Positions 50,533 through 50,857 of a stretch of 50,857 bases of DNA are shown here, piece after piece. The number at the start of each line of letters is the position of its first letter. Position 1 is the first letter of the stretch. The stretch comes from Lachnospiraceae bacterium (GTDB lineage: Bacteria > Bacillota > Clostridia > Lachnospirales > Lachnospiraceae), in NCBI GenBank assembly GCA_900770345.1, contig CAAGKF010000198.1, positions 1 through 50,857 of the forward strand. The letters are read 5' to 3'. The position numbers were made by a program, and so were the translations under genes. The notes below the pieces were generated by a model, which saw only the letters and a program-made list of their open reading frames with translations, was not told where the DNA came from and made no database searches.

Positions 50533-50857
50533 ATGGCAGAAGCGTTTTTCACAGAGCAGCATGAACTGATCAGAAAGTTAGCCCGAGACTTCGCGGAGAA
50601 GGAGCTGACCAAAGAGATCCTGGACAAGGTGGAGGAGACAGAGGAGTTTCCGGAGGAGATCCTGGACAAGATGGCCAGGGCAGGGTTCTTCGGGGTAAAG
50701 ATCCCCAAAGAGCTGGGAGGCCAGGGTGCGGACGCCCGTTCCTATGTCCTGGTGATGGAGGAGATCGCCCGGGTGTCCGGCGTGGCCAGCATCTATGTGT
50801 CCAGCCCCAACTCCCTGTCAGGAGGCCCACTCCTGCTGGCGGGAAATGACGAGCAGA
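50533..50857 (+). CDS. Acyl-CoA dehydrogenase, N-terminal part (cut by window edge)
   Basis: Only the first 108 codons are present; no stop occurs before the window ends. The helical N-terminal domain of acyl-CoA dehydrogenases is clear: FTEQHELIRKLARDFAEKEL, then FPEEILDKMARAGFFGVKIPKELGGQG and YVLVMEEIARVS. AGGAGG lies 10 bp upstream. It would oxidise or, with electron-transferring flavoprotein, reduce an acyl-CoA. Beside a FldA/HadA-like transferase it may be the enoyl-CoA reductase of a reductive amino-acid pathway. Its codons are richer in G/C at third positions than those of the transferase gene. Confidence 0.9.
   Translation, partial: MAEAFFTEQHELIRKLARDFAEKELTKEILDKVEETEEFPEEILDKMARAGFFGVKIPKELGGQGADARSYVLVMEEIARVSGVASIYVSSPNSLSGGPLLLAGNDEQ

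Overview
The window looks like a chromosomal segment of an anaerobic, moderate-G+C Firmicute, most likely a Lachnospiraceae / Clostridium cluster XIVa gut bacterium. Supporting signs are a type III glutamine synthetase, a rubredoxin-first rubrerythrin with a PerR-like regulator, a fused LicC/LicA-type choline-activation protein beside choline-binding-repeat wall proteins, a Rho factor with an Asn/Gly-rich insertion, and a HadA/FldA-type CoA-transferase. No rRNA, tRNA, insertion sequence, prophage or CRISPR array was seen. All names rest on reading motifs by eye; no database search was possible.

Layout. 1-4.9 kb (minus strand): a two-subunit 5-oxoproline-type transporter (DUF969/DUF979), rubrerythrin, a PerR-like Fur protein, a LysR regulator and a PHP phosphatase. 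5.1-12.3 kb (plus): S1-domain protein, small alarmone synthetase, membrane-anchored glycerophosphodiester phosphodiesterase, D-aminoacyl-tRNA deacylase, DUF3783 protein, and a VWA / MoxR-type AAA+ pair. 12.4-20.4 kb: a PrpR-like sigma-54 activator, an exact -24/-12 promoter, three upstream 9-bp repeats, then an operon for a MalY/PatB C-S lyase, AbgT transporter, M24 peptidase and CoA-disulfide reductase-rhodanese. A MATE exporter follows.

22.0-29.7 kb holds the most unusual locus. It is a tightly packed operon of a NifH-like ATPase, two nitrogenase component-1-like subunits, a FecBCD-type metal-chelate importer and a HydE-like radical SAM enzyme. A roughly 195-nt leader precedes it, ending in a strong intrinsic terminator, and an upstream segment of the leader is complementary to the terminator's 5' arm. 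This looks like an uncharacterised nitrogenase-like reductase system under riboswitch or attenuator control. Nothing suggests nitrogen fixation: no nifE, nifN or nifB homologue is seen here.

29.7-34.4 kb (minus): a polar amino-acid ABC importer with an attenuator-like leader, a cytidylate-kinase-like protein and SfsA. 34.7-39.5 kb: threonine synthase, class II aldolase and glutamine synthetase III. 39.7-45.4 kb: a cell-envelope block with a winged-HTH + nucleotidyltransferase + choline-kinase fusion, a choline-binding-repeat protein, a GH25 lysozyme with the same repeats, and a polysaccharide deacetylase. 45.5-49.0 kb: RarA and the disordered-insert Rho. The right edge holds a FldA/HadA-like CoA-transferase preceded by a GntR-type palindrome, and the start of an acyl-CoA dehydrogenase cut by the window end.
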